A DNA stretch of 64,000 nt from CBFFRJ01 sp963530515 (GTDB lineage Bacteria > Pseudomonadota > Gammaproteobacteria > Enterobacterales > Enterobacteriaceae), in NCBI GenBank assembly GCA_963530515.1, contig CAUSEC010000002.1, positions 124,001-188,000 of the forward strand. Reading direction: 5' to 3'. Below the pieces are notes generated by a model. It was not told the origin of the DNA and searched no databases. It worked only from the letters and a program-made list of their open reading frames with translations. The position numbers and the translations under genes are program-made. Below are positions 18,191-27,149 of the stretch, one piece after another. The first letter of the stretch is position 1. Every line of letters starts with the position of its first letter.

Positions 18191-19441
18191 ATGGATTTAA
18201 TGAGAAGTGTTTTGGGTATGGTGGTATTACTGGCGATAGCATTTCTCCTGTCAGTAAATAAAAGAAAAATTAGTTTGCGTACCGTCGGTGCCGCATTCAT
18301 TTTGCAGATTGCCATCGGCGGCGTCATGCTTTATTTCCCACCCGGTAAATGGCTGGCGGAACAAGCGGCCTACGGTATTCATAAAGTCATGACCTACAGC
18401 GATGCCGGAAGCGCATTTATATTTGGCTCACTGGTGGGGCCGAAAATGGATGCGGTATTTGATGGTGCCGGTTTTGTATTCGCTTTTCGCGTCCTGCCTG
18501 CCATTATTTTTATTACCGCGCTGGTCAGCCTGTTGTATTACATCGGGGTGATGGGCGTCCTGATTCGGATCCTCGGCGGCATCTTCCAGAAGGCGCTGAA
18601 CATCAGCAAAATTGAGTCGTTTGTGGCGGTCACCACCATTTTTCTCGGTCAGAACGAGATCCCGGCGATCGTGAAACCCTTTATCGACAAGCTCAACCGC
18701 AATGAGCTCTTTACCGCCATTTGCAGCGGCATGGCCTCCATTGCAGGTTCCACGATGATTGGCTATGCCGGGCTGGGGGTGCCGATTGATTATTTACTGG
18801 CGGCCTCGTTAATGGCGATCCCCGGCGGCATCCTGTTTGCACGCTTACTCAGCCCGGCGACGGAAGAGACGCAGGTGTCCTTCGACAACCTTTCGTTTAC
18901 CGAAACGCCGCCTAAAAGTGTGATTGAAGCGGCGGCCAGCGGCGCGATGGCCGGGCTCAGAATTGCCGCGGGTGTGGCAACAGTGGTGATGGCCTTCGTG
19001 GCGATCATTGCCATGCTGAACGGCATTATTGGCGGCATTGGCGACTGGTTTGGTTACGGGCAGGCTTCGCTCGAAGGGATCTTTGGCTATGCGCTGGCCC
19101 CCCTGGCCTGGCTGATGGGCGTGGACTGGGGCAATGCGACCCTGGCAGGGAGCCTGATTGGGCAAAAGCTGGCGATCAACGAGTTTGTGGCTTACCTTCA
19201 TTTCTCGCCTTACCTACAGGCGGCGGGCACGCTGGATGTGAAAACTATCGCTATCATCTCGTTTGCCCTGTGCGGGTTTGCCAATTTTGGCTCTATCGGT
19301 GTCGTGGTGGGGGCATTTTCTGCGATAGCGCCACAGCGCGCATCCGAGATTGCCCAGCTGGGACTACGGGCACTGGCAGCGGCAACCCTCTCTAATCTGA
19401 TGAGCGCCACCATTGCCGGGTTCTTTATCGGCTTAGCCTGA
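18191..19441 (+). CDS. nupX: NupX nucleoside:proton symporter (CNT family)
   Basis: Concentrative nucleoside transporter of the inner membrane. 416 residues, the same as E. coli NupX (YeiM). Typical CNT segments: GQNEIPAIVKPF near 157, SGMASIAGSTMIGYAGLG near 183, and GFANFGSIGVVVG near 364. About ten hydrophobic helices. It follows rihB by 128 bases and in E. coli both serve nucleoside use; here uptake appears intact although the hydrolase gene is broken. Confidence 0.96.
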   Translation: MDLMRSVLGMVVLLAIAFLLSVNKRKISLRTVGAAFILQIAIGGVMLYFPPGKWLAEQAAYGIHKVMTYSDAGSAFIFGSLVGPKMDAVFDGAGFVFAFRVLPAIIFITALVSLLYYIGVMGVLIRILGGIFQKALNISKIESFVAVTTIFLGQNEIPAIVKPFIDKLNRNELFTAICSGMASIAGSTMIGYAGLGVPIDYLLAASLMAIPGGILFARLLSPATEETQVSFDNLSFTETPPKSVIEAAASGAMAGLRIAAGVATVVMAFVAIIAMLNGIIGGIGDWFGYGQASLEGIFGYALAPLAWLMGVDWGNATLAGSLIGQKLAINEFVAYLHFSPYLQAAGTLDVKTIAIISFALCGFANFGSIGVVVGAFSAIAPQRASEIAQLGLRALAAATLSNLMSATIAGFFIGLA

Positions 19442-19457
19442 CTCACTCTGAAAACCC

Positions 19458-19482
19458 GCTTCAGGCAAGCCTGGCCTGAAGC
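19458..19482 (-). terminator. Hairpin at the nupX/yeiI convergence
   Basis: Nine-base-pair perfect stem GCTTCAGGC/GCCTGAAGC. On the minus strand it is followed by GGGTTTTC, so it may end yeiI transcripts. There is no T-tract on the nupX side. Confidence 0.5.
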
Positions 19483-20555
19483 AGGGAAAGGGCGTTCTCG
19501 GCGGAAAGGGCAGGGTTGTTGATGCTGACGCTGGCGCGCGAAATGGCCGCACAGGCCATAGCAAAATGGGCGCACTCCATAAAATCTCCCCCATCCATAA
19601 AGCTGTATATCAGCCCCGCCATAAAGGCGTCGTCGGCCCCAAAGCTGTCGACCGCCTGATTGTCCGGAGAGGTGAGCAGATGCTGTTCTCCTTCACGCTT
19701 GCTGCAAAAGACAGATTCGTCGTCGAGGCAGACAAAAATACGCTGTACGCCCTGCTCATGCAGGGATTTCACGGCGGCGAATTTGTCGGCCTCGCGGCGA
19801 ATCGGCTGACCCCACAAAATCTGTAGCTCTTTGAGGGTCGGCTTCAGGGTGTGAATGCGCGACAGCCAGGGGCGAATTTTGTCGGCTTTAAATTCCGAAA
19901 CGGTATCCACAAACACCGGCAGATGGCCTGCCATGGTGAAAATCCACTCCAGCGCATCTTCGGTGAGGTTGCAGTCGACCATCACCACGCCCGCATGCAG
20001 CACCAGTTCCCGCGAGTTATTGAGCAGCTGTGGCGTTAGCTGCTGCAAAATGTGGGTGTCATTGATAGCCAGCATCGTCTCTTCCTGCGGATTGGCAACC
20101 GACAGGTAGGTGGAGGTGTTGTGCCCGTGCAGGCGCAGGCAGTTTTGCACGTTCACCCCGGCAAGACGGGTCTGCTCCAGCAGTGTTTCGCCATAGAAAT
20201 CATCGCCGACCGCGGAAATCAAACGCACATCGCGCCCGAGGAGCGCCAGGTTGTGCGCCACATTGCGCGCAACACCCCCCGCAGAACACTGAATATTGCC
20301 GGGCTGGGAAGCCGACTGTGGGTAGTGGATATCCGCCGTACCGCGAATATCCATGTTTACTGCGCCGAAGGCGATGCAATAATCCTGCTCGGTGAGAATA
20401 TAGCCTTTGCCTTTAATCAGGCCCTTGCGCATTAAATCCATGATGTGTGCCGCCACCCGCGAACGGCTGATTTGCAACAGATCGCCTATTTCATTTTGCT
20501 GTATGAGCGGGTTGCTACGCAGGATGTTGAGGATCTGCTTTTCCCTGTCATTCAT
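19461..20555 (-). CDS. yeiI: YeiI PfkB-family sugar or nucleoside kinase with N-terminal wHTH
   Basis: 364 residues. Residues 1-55 form a winged helix-turn-helix (LQISRSRVAAHIMDLMRKG), followed by a PfkB kinase fold with CSAGGVARNVAHNLA near 90-105. The C-terminal motif reads DSFGADDAFMAGL where most PfkB enzymes have GAGD. E. coli YeiI has the same layout; its substrate is not established, and pseudouridine kinases are related. Its ATG begins on the base after the nfo stop (TAAATG), so translation is coupled to nfo. A hairpin at 19458-19482 spans its stop codon. Confidence 0.9.
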   Translation of the reverse strand: MNDREKQILNILRSNPLIQQNEIGDLLQISRSRVAAHIMDLMRKGLIKGKGYILTEQDYCIAFGAVNMDIRGTADIHYPQSASQPGNIQCSAGGVARNVAHNLALLGRDVRLISAVGDDFYGETLLEQTRLAGVNVQNCLRLHGHNTSTYLSVANPQEETMLAINDTHILQQLTPQLLNNSRELVLHAGVVMVDCNLTEDALEWIFTMAGHLPVFVDTVSEFKADKIRPWLSRIHTLKPTLKELQILWGQPIRREADKFAAVKSLHEQGVQRIFVCLDDESVFCSKREGEQHLLTSPDNQAVDSFGADDAFMAGLIYSFMDGGDFMECAHFAMACAAISRASVSINNPALSAENALSLLQARLA

Positions 20556-21413
20556 TTACGCGGCGGCCTCCTGGTGTTGCTGCGCTTTCAGCCAGGCAAT
20601 TTCTTCTGCCCAGATATCCGGGTTGATGGTTTCCAGAATCAGTGGAATGCCGTCGAACCGGCTGTCCTGCATTATCCAGCGAAACGCATCGTGGCCGATG
20701 TTACCTTCCCCCAGACTATGGTGGCGGTCGACGCGGCTGCCAAACTGGCTTTTCGCATCGTTGAGGTGCATGCCGCGCAAATACTGAAAACCGACCACCC
20801 GTTCAAATTCAGCAAACACATTAGCAGTGGCTTGCGCGCTGCGTAAATCGTACCCGGCGGCGAAGGCGTGGCAGGTGTCAATGCACACACCCACGCGGGA
20901 TTTATCTTCCACGCCATCAATGATTGCAGCCAGATGTTCAAAGCGAAAACCGAGGTTGCTGCCCTGGCCTGCGGTATTTTCAATCACCGCCGTTACGCCT
21001 TTGGTTTTATCCAGAACAATGTTGAGGGACTCGGCAATGCGCGCCAGGCAATCCTCTTCACTGATTTGCAGCAGGTGGCTACCGGGGTGGAAGTTCAGCA
21101 GCGTCAGCCCGAGCTGTTCGCAGCGCTGCATTTCATCCAGAAATGCGTCGCGGGATTTTTCCAGTGCGTCTTCGACCGGGTGACCGAGGTTAATCAGATA
21201 GCTGTCATGAGGGAGGATCTGGCCAGGCTGATAGTGGTATTTCTCGCAGGCTGCTTTGAAATCATCAATCACCTCAGTGGTGAGCGGGGCGGCGCGCCAC
21301 TGACGCTGGTTTTTAGTGAACAGGGCAAAAGCAGTGGCTTCAATTTCAGCGGCACGGACGGCGGCATTCGCCACGCCGCCCGCGGCGCTGACGTGCGCTC
21401 CAATATATTTCAT
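20556..21413 (-). CDS. nfo: Endonuclease IV (AP endonuclease)
   Basis: Cleaves DNA at abasic sites and removes 3' blocking groups; part of the SoxRS oxidative-stress regulon in E. coli. 285 residues. All zinc ligands of the trinuclear site are at the E. coli positions: His69, His109, Glu145, Asp179, His182, His216, Asp229, His231 and Glu261. It is immediately upstream of yeiI on the same strand with no spacer. Confidence 0.98.
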   Translation of the reverse strand: MKYIGAHVSAAGGVANAAVRAAEIEATAFALFTKNQRQWRAAPLTTEVIDDFKAACEKYHYQPGQILPHDSYLINLGHPVEDALEKSRDAFLDEMQRCEQLGLTLLNFHPGSHLLQISEEDCLARIAESLNIVLDKTKGVTAVIENTAGQGSNLGFRFEHLAAIIDGVEDKSRVGVCIDTCHAFAAGYDLRSAQATANVFAEFERVVGFQYLRGMHLNDAKSQFGSRVDRHHSLGEGNIGHDAFRWIMQDSRFDGIPLILETINPDIWAEEIAWLKAQQHQEAAA

Positions 21414-21487
21414 GAATAACTCCAGTTAAACCCGCCAGGGGATAGCAATGCTTTATCATAGCGGGTTAACGGGGGTTATGTATGGGT

Positions 21488-22543
21488 TTATGCCATCAGA
21501 TGGTGCACCAGCAGATTTATTGCACCGCCGCCTACGATTAACCAGATGAATAACACCAGCGCCATCAGCAGCGGTTTAGACCCGGCGCGTTTTAAGGCAC
21601 TGATATGCGTGGTTAATCCCAGTGCCGCCATCGCCATGGCGAGTAAAACGGTATCGAGGGTCACCAGCGCGTCGACCATCGCCTGAGGTAACAGGTGAAA
21701 TGAATTAAAGAAGGCGACGGCAATAAAGAACAGCGCAAACCAGGGAATGGTGATTTTGCTTTTCTGCGTCGCACTTGCCGGAGCCAGCGCCTTGACCCGC
21801 ATTGCCAGAATGACCAGGAACGGAGCCAGCATCATGACGCGCAGCATTTTCGCAATTACCGCCGCATTTTCCGCTTCCGGGCTGACGGCGTGTCCGGCGG
21901 CAACCACCTGGGCGACCTCATGCATGGTTGAACCCATATAAATGCCGTAGGTTTCCGGGCTAAAGAGGTGGCTCAGTAACGGGTAGATGGCCGGGTACAA
22001 GAAAATGGCCAGCGTGCCATAAATCACCACCGTTGCCACGGCGACTGCAACTTTTGACGACTCGGCTTTCACCACCGGCTCGGTGGCAAGAATCGCCGCC
22101 GCCCCGCAAATACTGCTCCCGGCACCAATCAACCAGCTGGTCTGGCGGTCAAGGCCAAACACTTTCTGCCCCAGCCAGCAGGCCAGCATAAAGGTGGAGC
22201 TGAGGGTCAGGATATCAATCGCAATCCCGCTGACGCCGACGTCAGCAATTTGCGTAAACGTCAGACGAAAGCCATAAAGAATAATGCCCAGACGCAGCAG
22301 GTGATGTTTGGCGAAGCGAACGCCCTCATCGCACGAACCGGTCAGACGTGGATAAAGGGTGTTGCCGACCAGGATGCCAAACAAAATCGCCAGCGTCAGT
22401 GCGCTCATTCCCGCGTTTGCCAGTGTGGGGATGTTGCCCGCCCACAATGCAACGCCTGCCACCCCCGCGCTGAGGGCAAAGCCGGGTAACAGCAAGCCGG
22501 TTTTAATACGCTGTAATTTCAGATGTTGTGTGATATCGCTCAT
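21488..22543 (-). CDS. yeiH: YeiH UPF0324 inner-membrane protein
   Basis: 351 residues with about ten hydrophobic segments, matching E. coli YeiH. Conserved stretches include GNTLYPRLTG, GAGSSICGAAAILATEP near 137-153 and GSTMHEVAQVVAAG near 204-217. The transported substrate has not been established. Divergent from yeiE, the LysR regulator that probably controls it. Confidence 0.93.
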   Translation of the reverse strand: MSDITQHLKLQRIKTGLLLPGFALSAGVAGVALWAGNIPTLANAGMSALTLAILFGILVGNTLYPRLTGSCDEGVRFAKHHLLRLGIILYGFRLTFTQIADVGVSGIAIDILTLSSTFMLACWLGQKVFGLDRQTSWLIGAGSSICGAAAILATEPVVKAESSKVAVAVATVVIYGTLAIFLYPAIYPLLSHLFSPETYGIYMGSTMHEVAQVVAAGHAVSPEAENAAVIAKMLRVMMLAPFLVILAMRVKALAPASATQKSKITIPWFALFFIAVAFFNSFHLLPQAMVDALVTLDTVLLAMAMAALGLTTHISALKRAGSKPLLMALVLFIWLIVGGGAINLLVHHLMA

Positions 22544-22661
22544 AGCCTTCTCCTTTCTCTGGGTAAAAGGTTACGGCGGGATGGCTTAAAGGTAAAATTG
22601 ATTATATATTTATAATTAATCTTTATAAGTGGTAAGGCGACTTACCTCAGGAAGGCAGGAT

Positions 22662-23528
22662 ATGCATATCACACTCCGGCAACTGGAAGTGTTTGCCGAG
22701 GTTTTGAAAAGCGGGTCAACAACACAGGCCTCGCAGATGCTGGCGTTATCTCAGTCGGCGGTCAGCGCCGCGCTGACCGATCTGGAAGGCCAACTGGGTG
22801 TTCAGCTTTTTGACAGGGTCGGCAAACGGCTGGTGGTCAATGAGCATGGCCGCCTGCTTTACCCGCGAGCGCTGGCGCTGCTGGAACAGGCGATCGAAAT
22901 CGAGCAGCTGTTCCGGGAAGACAACGGGGCTATCCGCGTTTATGCCAGCAGCACCATCGGTAACTATATTCTGCCGGAAGTGATTGCCCGCTATCGCCGG
23001 GACCTGCCTGATCTGCCGCTGGACATGAGTGTCGGCAACAGCCAGGACGTGATAAACGCGGTGGCGGATTTTCGCGTGGATATCGGCCTGATTGAAGGGC
23101 CGTGCCATACGGCAGAAATTATTGCGGAACCCTGGCTGGAGGATGAGCTGGTGGTATTCGCCCCGCCGGATTCCGCGTTATTACAAGGAGAAGTGACCCT
23201 GGCCCGGCTGGCGGCAGCCCCGTGGATACTGCGCGAGCGCGGTTCCGGCACCCGGGAAATTGTCGATTATCTGCTGCTCTCCCATTTGCCGGAGTTTCAC
23301 CTCGGCATGGAGCTCGGGAATTCCGAAGCTATCAAGCATGCGGTGCGTCACGGGCTGGGCATCAGCTGTTTATCGCGCCGGGTGATTGCCGAGCAACTGG
23401 AGGCCGGATCGCTTGTCGAAGTGCCCGTTCCCCTGCCGCGGCTGGTGCGCACGCTCTGGCGTATTCATCACCGGCAAAAGCACCTTTCCAGTGCGCTTAA
23501 TCGTTTTCTGCGCTATTGCGACATGTAG
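22662..23528 (+). CDS. yeiE: YeiE LysR-type regulator
   Basis: 288 residues from ATG 22662, chosen because AGGAAGG lies just upstream and the E. coli protein starts at the same point (MHITLRQLEVFAEV). N-terminal helix-turn-helix with LALSQSAVSAALTDLE near 26-41, then a periplasmic-binding-protein-like effector domain (DIGLIEGPC, RERGSGTRE, ELGNSEAIKHAV). Divergent from yeiH across a 118-base gap, the usual arrangement for a LysR gene and its target. Confidence 0.95.
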   Translation: MHITLRQLEVFAEVLKSGSTTQASQMLALSQSAVSAALTDLEGQLGVQLFDRVGKRLVVNEHGRLLYPRALALLEQAIEIEQLFREDNGAIRVYASSTIGNYILPEVIARYRRDLPDLPLDMSVGNSQDVINAVADFRVDIGLIEGPCHTAEIIAEPWLEDELVVFAPPDSALLQGEVTLARLAAAPWILRERGSGTREIVDYLLLSHLPEFHLGMELGNSEAIKHAVRHGLGISCLSRRVIAEQLEAGSLVEVPVPLPRLVRTLWRIHHRQKHLSSALNRFLRYCDM

Positions 23529-23707
23529 GCGCACCAAAATCACGCAGCTGCACCATTCTGGCGTGCAGCTGCGGGTCTCACTTCTGGCTTTTCTCTCCCG
23601 TAAACCCCGCGCTGGCAAGCCCCCAGTAAAACGTTTCGCGTTGGCACATTAGTTGCAGAATATGATTCAAAGAATCTTTTGTTTCATGATGCGATAAGGT
23701 GATGACG

Positions 23708-24493
23708 ATGAAAAAGTGGATGATGGCAGCAGCGGGTGCAGCATTGATGTTCTCTTCGGTTGGGCAGGCGATGGCTGACCAGTTGCAGGATATTCAAAAG
23801 CGCGGCGTGCTGCGTGTGGCCGTACCGCAGGATTTCCCGCCGTTTGGATCGGTTGCGACGGATCTTAAGCCGCAAGGTTACGACATCGATATGGCGGAGT
23901 ACCTGGCAAAAGGCATGAAGGTGAAAGTGGAGCTGGTGCCAGTGACCAGCGCCAATCGCGTGCCTTACCTGCAAACCAACAAGGTGGATCTGGTCATCTC
24001 CAGCCTCGGCAAAAATGCGGAGCGCGAAAAAGTGATCGACTTCAGCCGCGCCTACGCGCCGTTCTTTCTCGGCGTATTCGGCCCGAAAGACGCGACCCTC
24101 GGCGATGCCGCTGCGCTGAGCGGTAAATCCGTGGGCGTGACCCGGGGAGCCGTCGAGGACATGGTGCTGACCGATCTGGCGCCGAAAGATGCCGATGTGA
24201 AGCGTTATGAGGATAACAACACCACCATTTCCGCTTACCTTTCCGGGCAGGTGCAGTACCTCGCGACCGGTAACGTGGTGGTGGCAGCCATTGCGCGCCA
24301 GAACCCGAAAGCCGCGCCGGTCAGCAAATTTATGCTCAAGGATTCACCGTGCTACATCGGGCTGAAGAAAAATGAACCGGCGCTGAAAGCGGAAGTGGAC
24401 AAGCTTGTCGAGCAGGCGCTGAAAGACGGCACCCTCAATACCCTTTCCGAAAAATGGATGCAGGCACCCTTGCCGGCAAACCTGGGCGCGTAA
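23708..24493 (+). CDS. Amino-acid ABC transporter, periplasmic binding protein
   Basis: Family 3 solute-binding protein, 261 residues from ATG 23708 with AAGG eight bases upstream; two in-frame starts just before it (GTG 23699, ATG 23702) are too close to that site. Sec signal peptide ends near AMA-DQ (about residue 24). The family signature is visible: VLRVAVPQDFPPFG, YDIDMAEYLAKG, DLVISSLGKNAEREKVIDFS. It belongs to the polar amino-acid group, but the ligand cannot be told from sequence. First gene of a four-gene unit not present at this place in E. coli. Confidence 0.88.
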   Translation: MKKWMMAAAGAALMFSSVGQAMADQLQDIQKRGVLRVAVPQDFPPFGSVATDLKPQGYDIDMAEYLAKGMKVKVELVPVTSANRVPYLQTNKVDLVISSLGKNAEREKVIDFSRAYAPFFLGVFGPKDATLGDAAALSGKSVGVTRGAVEDMVLTDLAPKDADVKRYEDNNTTISAYLSGQVQYLATGNVVVAAIARQNPKAAPVSKFMLKDSPCYIGLKKNEPALKAEVDKLVEQALKDGTLNTLSEKWMQAPLPANLGA

Positions 24494-24502
24494 GGGTCAG
24501 GT

Positions 24503-25168
24503 ATGACGACAACGCTTGATTTTGCCGCGCTCTGGCCCTTCTGGCCGCAGCTGCTGGCGGGGCTGTGGACCACACTGACGCTGACCGTGGTGGCGACAGT
24601 CGGTGGGGTGTCGCTGGGGATTCTGGGGGCGGCGCTGCGCAGCGGCAAACCAACAATATTCAGCCACCTGTGGGGGGCCTATGTGGAACTTATTCGCAAC
24701 ACCCCCTTTGTGGTGCAGCTCTTTTTCATCGTCTTTGGCCTGCCGGGGTTGGGTCTCAAGCTGACGGCAGGGCAGGCGGCGTTGATCGCCATGCTGATTA
24801 ACCTTGGGGCTTACAGTACGGAAATCATTCGTGCGGGCATTCAGGTTGCGCCAAAAGGGCAGTGGGAAGCGGCGAGGGTGCTGGGGCTGACAAAGCTACA
24901 AACGTTCATCCGGGTGATTTTGCCCCCGGCGTTGCAGCGGATTTACCCGGCGCTGGTCAGCCAGTGCATCATCGTGATGCTGGGGTCGTCAGTCGTTTCG
25001 CAGGTCTCGTATGAAGAGCTGACGTTTATGGCAAACCTTATTCAGTCACGCACCTTTTTGAGTTTTGAAGTCTATCTGGTCACCACGTTGTTGTATCTGG
25101 CGCTCTCGTTGCTGATGCGTCAGGTGCTGCTGGCGGTCGGGCGTAAATGGTTAGGGAGTGAAGGCTGA
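24503..25168 (+). CDS. Amino-acid ABC transporter permease 1 (HisM/GlnP type)
   Basis: 221 residues with about five hydrophobic helices. The cytoplasmic EAA loop that docks on the ATPase reads GQWEAARVLGLTKLQTFIRVILPPA near 120-144. It starts nine bases after the binding protein and overlaps the next permease gene (ATG inside TGATG at 25165-25170). Acts as one half of a heterodimeric membrane channel. Confidence 0.9.
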   Translation: MTTTLDFAALWPFWPQLLAGLWTTLTLTVVATVGGVSLGILGAALRSGKPTIFSHLWGAYVELIRNTPFVVQLFFIVFGLPGLGLKLTAGQAALIAMLINLGAYSTEIIRAGIQVAPKGQWEAARVLGLTKLQTFIRVILPPALQRIYPALVSQCIIVMLGSSVVSQVSYEELTFMANLIQSRTFLSFEVYLVTTLLYLALSLLMRQVLLAVGRKWLGSEG

Positions 25169-25824
25169 TGAGCACGTTTACCGACTGGGATATTCTGCGC
25201 AACCTGCTGCTGGCCGCACGCTGGACGCTGCTCCTTTCCTTGATTGCCTTTACCTGCGGCACGCTGGTGACCTTACCGTTGCTGGTGCTGCGCATCAGCC
25301 GCTGGGTGTGGCCGAAACGTTTTATCGCTGCCTATGCCGCTGTGTTTCAGGGTACACCGCTGCTGATGCAGCTGTTCCTGGCATTTTTCGGCATCGCGCT
25401 GTTTGGCATTGACGTCAGCCCGTGGACGGCGGCGACCCTGGCGCTGACCCTGTTCACCAGCGCTTTCTTGCTCGATATCTGGTACGGCAGCATCAGGGCG
25501 TTACCTAAAGGGCAATGGGAAGCCTGTCGCTGTCTGGGCTTAAGTTTTGGTCAGACGCTGTTTAGGGTGATTGCTCCTCAGGCGATACGGATTGCCATCG
25601 CACCGACGGTGGGGTTTTCCGTGCAGGTGGTGAAGGGCACTGCGCTGGCGTCGATCATTGGCTTCGTCGAGCTCACCAAGGCCGGCACCATGCTCAACAA
25701 CGTGACCTTTTCCCCGTTTAAAGTGTTTGGCCTGGTTGCGCTGGGCTATTTCCTGATGTGTTACCCGCTGTCGCGTTACAGCCGTTATCTGGAGAAGAAA
25801 TTCCATGCCGCTCATCACCATTAA
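25168..25824 (+). CDS. Amino-acid ABC transporter permease 2 (HisQ/GlnP type)
   Basis: 218 residues. The EAA loop is GQWEACRCLGLSFGQTLFRVIAPQA near 112-136. It overlaps both neighbours: one base with permease 1 and 20 bases with the ATPase gene, a sign of coupled translation. The two permeases differ enough from each other to be a heterodimeric pair. Confidence 0.9.
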   Translation: MSTFTDWDILRNLLLAARWTLLLSLIAFTCGTLVTLPLLVLRISRWVWPKRFIAAYAAVFQGTPLLMQLFLAFFGIALFGIDVSPWTAATLALTLFTSAFLLDIWYGSIRALPKGQWEACRCLGLSFGQTLFRVIAPQAIRIAIAPTVGFSVQVVKGTALASIIGFVELTKAGTMLNNVTFSPFKVFGLVALGYFLMCYPLSRYSRYLEKKFHAAHHH

Positions 25825-26542
25825 TGACGTGCAAAAATATTATGGCGACAACCATGTGCTGAAGGGGGTAAGCCTCGATATCGAAATGGGCGAAGTGGTC
25901 TCCATTATCGGACGCAGCGGCTCCGGCAAAAGCACGTTATTGCGCTGCATGAACGGGCTGGAAGGCTACCAGGATGGCAGCATCAAGCTCGGCGGTATGA
26001 CGGTGACAGACCGGGATTCGCAGGCGCGCGAAATCAGCCGTTCCGTCGGGATGGTATTCCAGAACTTTAACCTGTTTCCCCATATGACGGCGCTGGAAAA
26101 CGTGATGCTGGCGCCGCGTCGGGTGCTCAAACTCCCGGCGGAAGAGTGCCGCCAACTGGCAAAAGAGATGCTGGAAAAGGTCGGTCTCGGCGAACGTATG
26201 GATTATTACCCGTCAAATCTCTCCGGTGGTCAGCAACAGCGCGTGGCGATTGCCCGTGCGCTGGCGATGAAACCGAAAGTGCTGCTGTGTGACGAAATTA
26301 CGTCGGCACTGGACCCGGAGCTGGTGGGCGAGGTACTGCGCGTGCTGGAACAACTCGCCGCTGAAGGCATGACCCTGATTCTGGTGACCCATGAGATGAG
26401 CTTTGCCCGCGAAGTGGGTGACCGGGTGGTGTTTATGCATCAGGGAAAAGTATGGGAGCAGGGGGAGAGCAAATCGTTCTTTAACCAGCCGAAGACCCCG
26501 GAGTTGCAGCAGTTTATTGCGTCGGTGCGGGGGTTGAATTAG
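25805..26542 (+). CDS. Amino-acid ABC transporter ATPase (GlnQ/HisP type)
   Basis: 245 residues. Walker A GRSGSGKST near 36-44, Q-loop VFQNFNLFPHMTALENV near 82, ABC signature LSGGQQQR near 138, Walker B VLLCDEITSALDP near 158-170, and His switch in LVTHEMSFA near 192. The DEIT/DEPT substitution is mild and common in this group. Last gene of the transporter unit; repeat copy A begins 57 bases after its stop. Confidence 0.92.
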   Translation: MPLITINDVQKYYGDNHVLKGVSLDIEMGEVVSIIGRSGSGKSTLLRCMNGLEGYQDGSIKLGGMTVTDRDSQAREISRSVGMVFQNFNLFPHMTALENVMLAPRRVLKLPAEECRQLAKEMLEKVGLGERMDYYPSNLSGGQQQRVAIARALAMKPKVLLCDEITSALDPELVGEVLRVLEQLAAEGMTLILVTHEMSFAREVGDRVVFMHQGKVWEQGESKSFFNQPKTPELQQFIASVRGLN

Positions 26543-26598
26543 TCCTTTATTTCGCTAACTTTCTCCTCAAAAGGTGAGGGATCTCCACTAGAAAATAC

Positions 26599-26985
26599 GA
26601 GCACGGACAGTCCCCTCTCCCTTGAGGGAGAGGGTTAGGGTGAGGGGGAACATGCGGCTGCGACGGTCATTCCGTTCACCTTAAGTTCCTTGCTTCTCTA
26701 TCGCTCCAGAACCCGTGAACGTGCCAGGGTGGCTCACCGCCACCACCCTGGCGACCCGGGCTCCCGGCAGGAAAATCGCCGCTGGCGCGGTCCACTCAGC
26801 GTATTCCTTCAGGCTAATCGGGGACGGGCGGATGAAACGTCCCTGTAAAGCCGCCCTCGCCGCGCATCCATGCGCGTCGCCCCGGCCTTGCGGATACGCT
26901 TCGTCGATTTTCGGCCGGACCCTGTCATCGCTGATACTTTTGTATTCTCATTGCGCTGCGTTATCGCTGCAAACGGAATATTACT
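26599..26985. repeat. 387-bp dispersed repeat of unknown family, copy A
   Basis: About nine bases in ten match copy B (56333-56720) in the same orientation. From about 26705 to 26910 only about nine positions differ. It contains several hairpins: a CTCTCCC/GGGAGAG palindrome near 26613-26634, a 10-bp stem GCCAGGGTGG/CCACCCTGGC (26723-26732 with 26743-26752), GGGACG/CGTCCC near 26821-26843, and CGCGCAT/ATGCGCG near 26861-26876. It fills most of the 607-base gap between the ABC ATPase and lysP. I do not recognise it as a named family. Confidence 0.85.
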
Positions 26986-27015
26986 GGCTCTCCCTCAGCA
27001 TTGAGGGAGAGCCAG
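26984..27015. other. Perfect 14-bp hairpin at the right end of repeat copy A
   Basis: CTGGCTCTCCCTCA (26984-26997) pairs with TGAGGGAGAGCCAG (27002-27015) around a GCAT loop. There is no T-tract, so it is not an ordinary terminator. Copy B lacks this exact hairpin but has related GAGGGAGAGG text at the same end. Confidence 0.7.
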
Positions 27016-27149
27016 GCTGTCATTCCACTGCATTACTTATAATCCGCCCGCTATCATGAAGCTGTCTAATATGAGGGATTTTGTGCCAGATTGAAGCCTT
27101 TTCGTTTGCTACAATCTCGCCTCATTTTTTGGATGGATAGCATTTTCTT

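Noticed and set aside
26715..27059. An open frame of 114 codons inside repeat copy A, with a related frame in copy B (56398-56733)
   Set aside because: The two frames agree only over the middle part; a small indel shifts the upstream part, and the differences include compensated stem changes. It looks like a by-product of a GC-rich structured repeat, not a gene.
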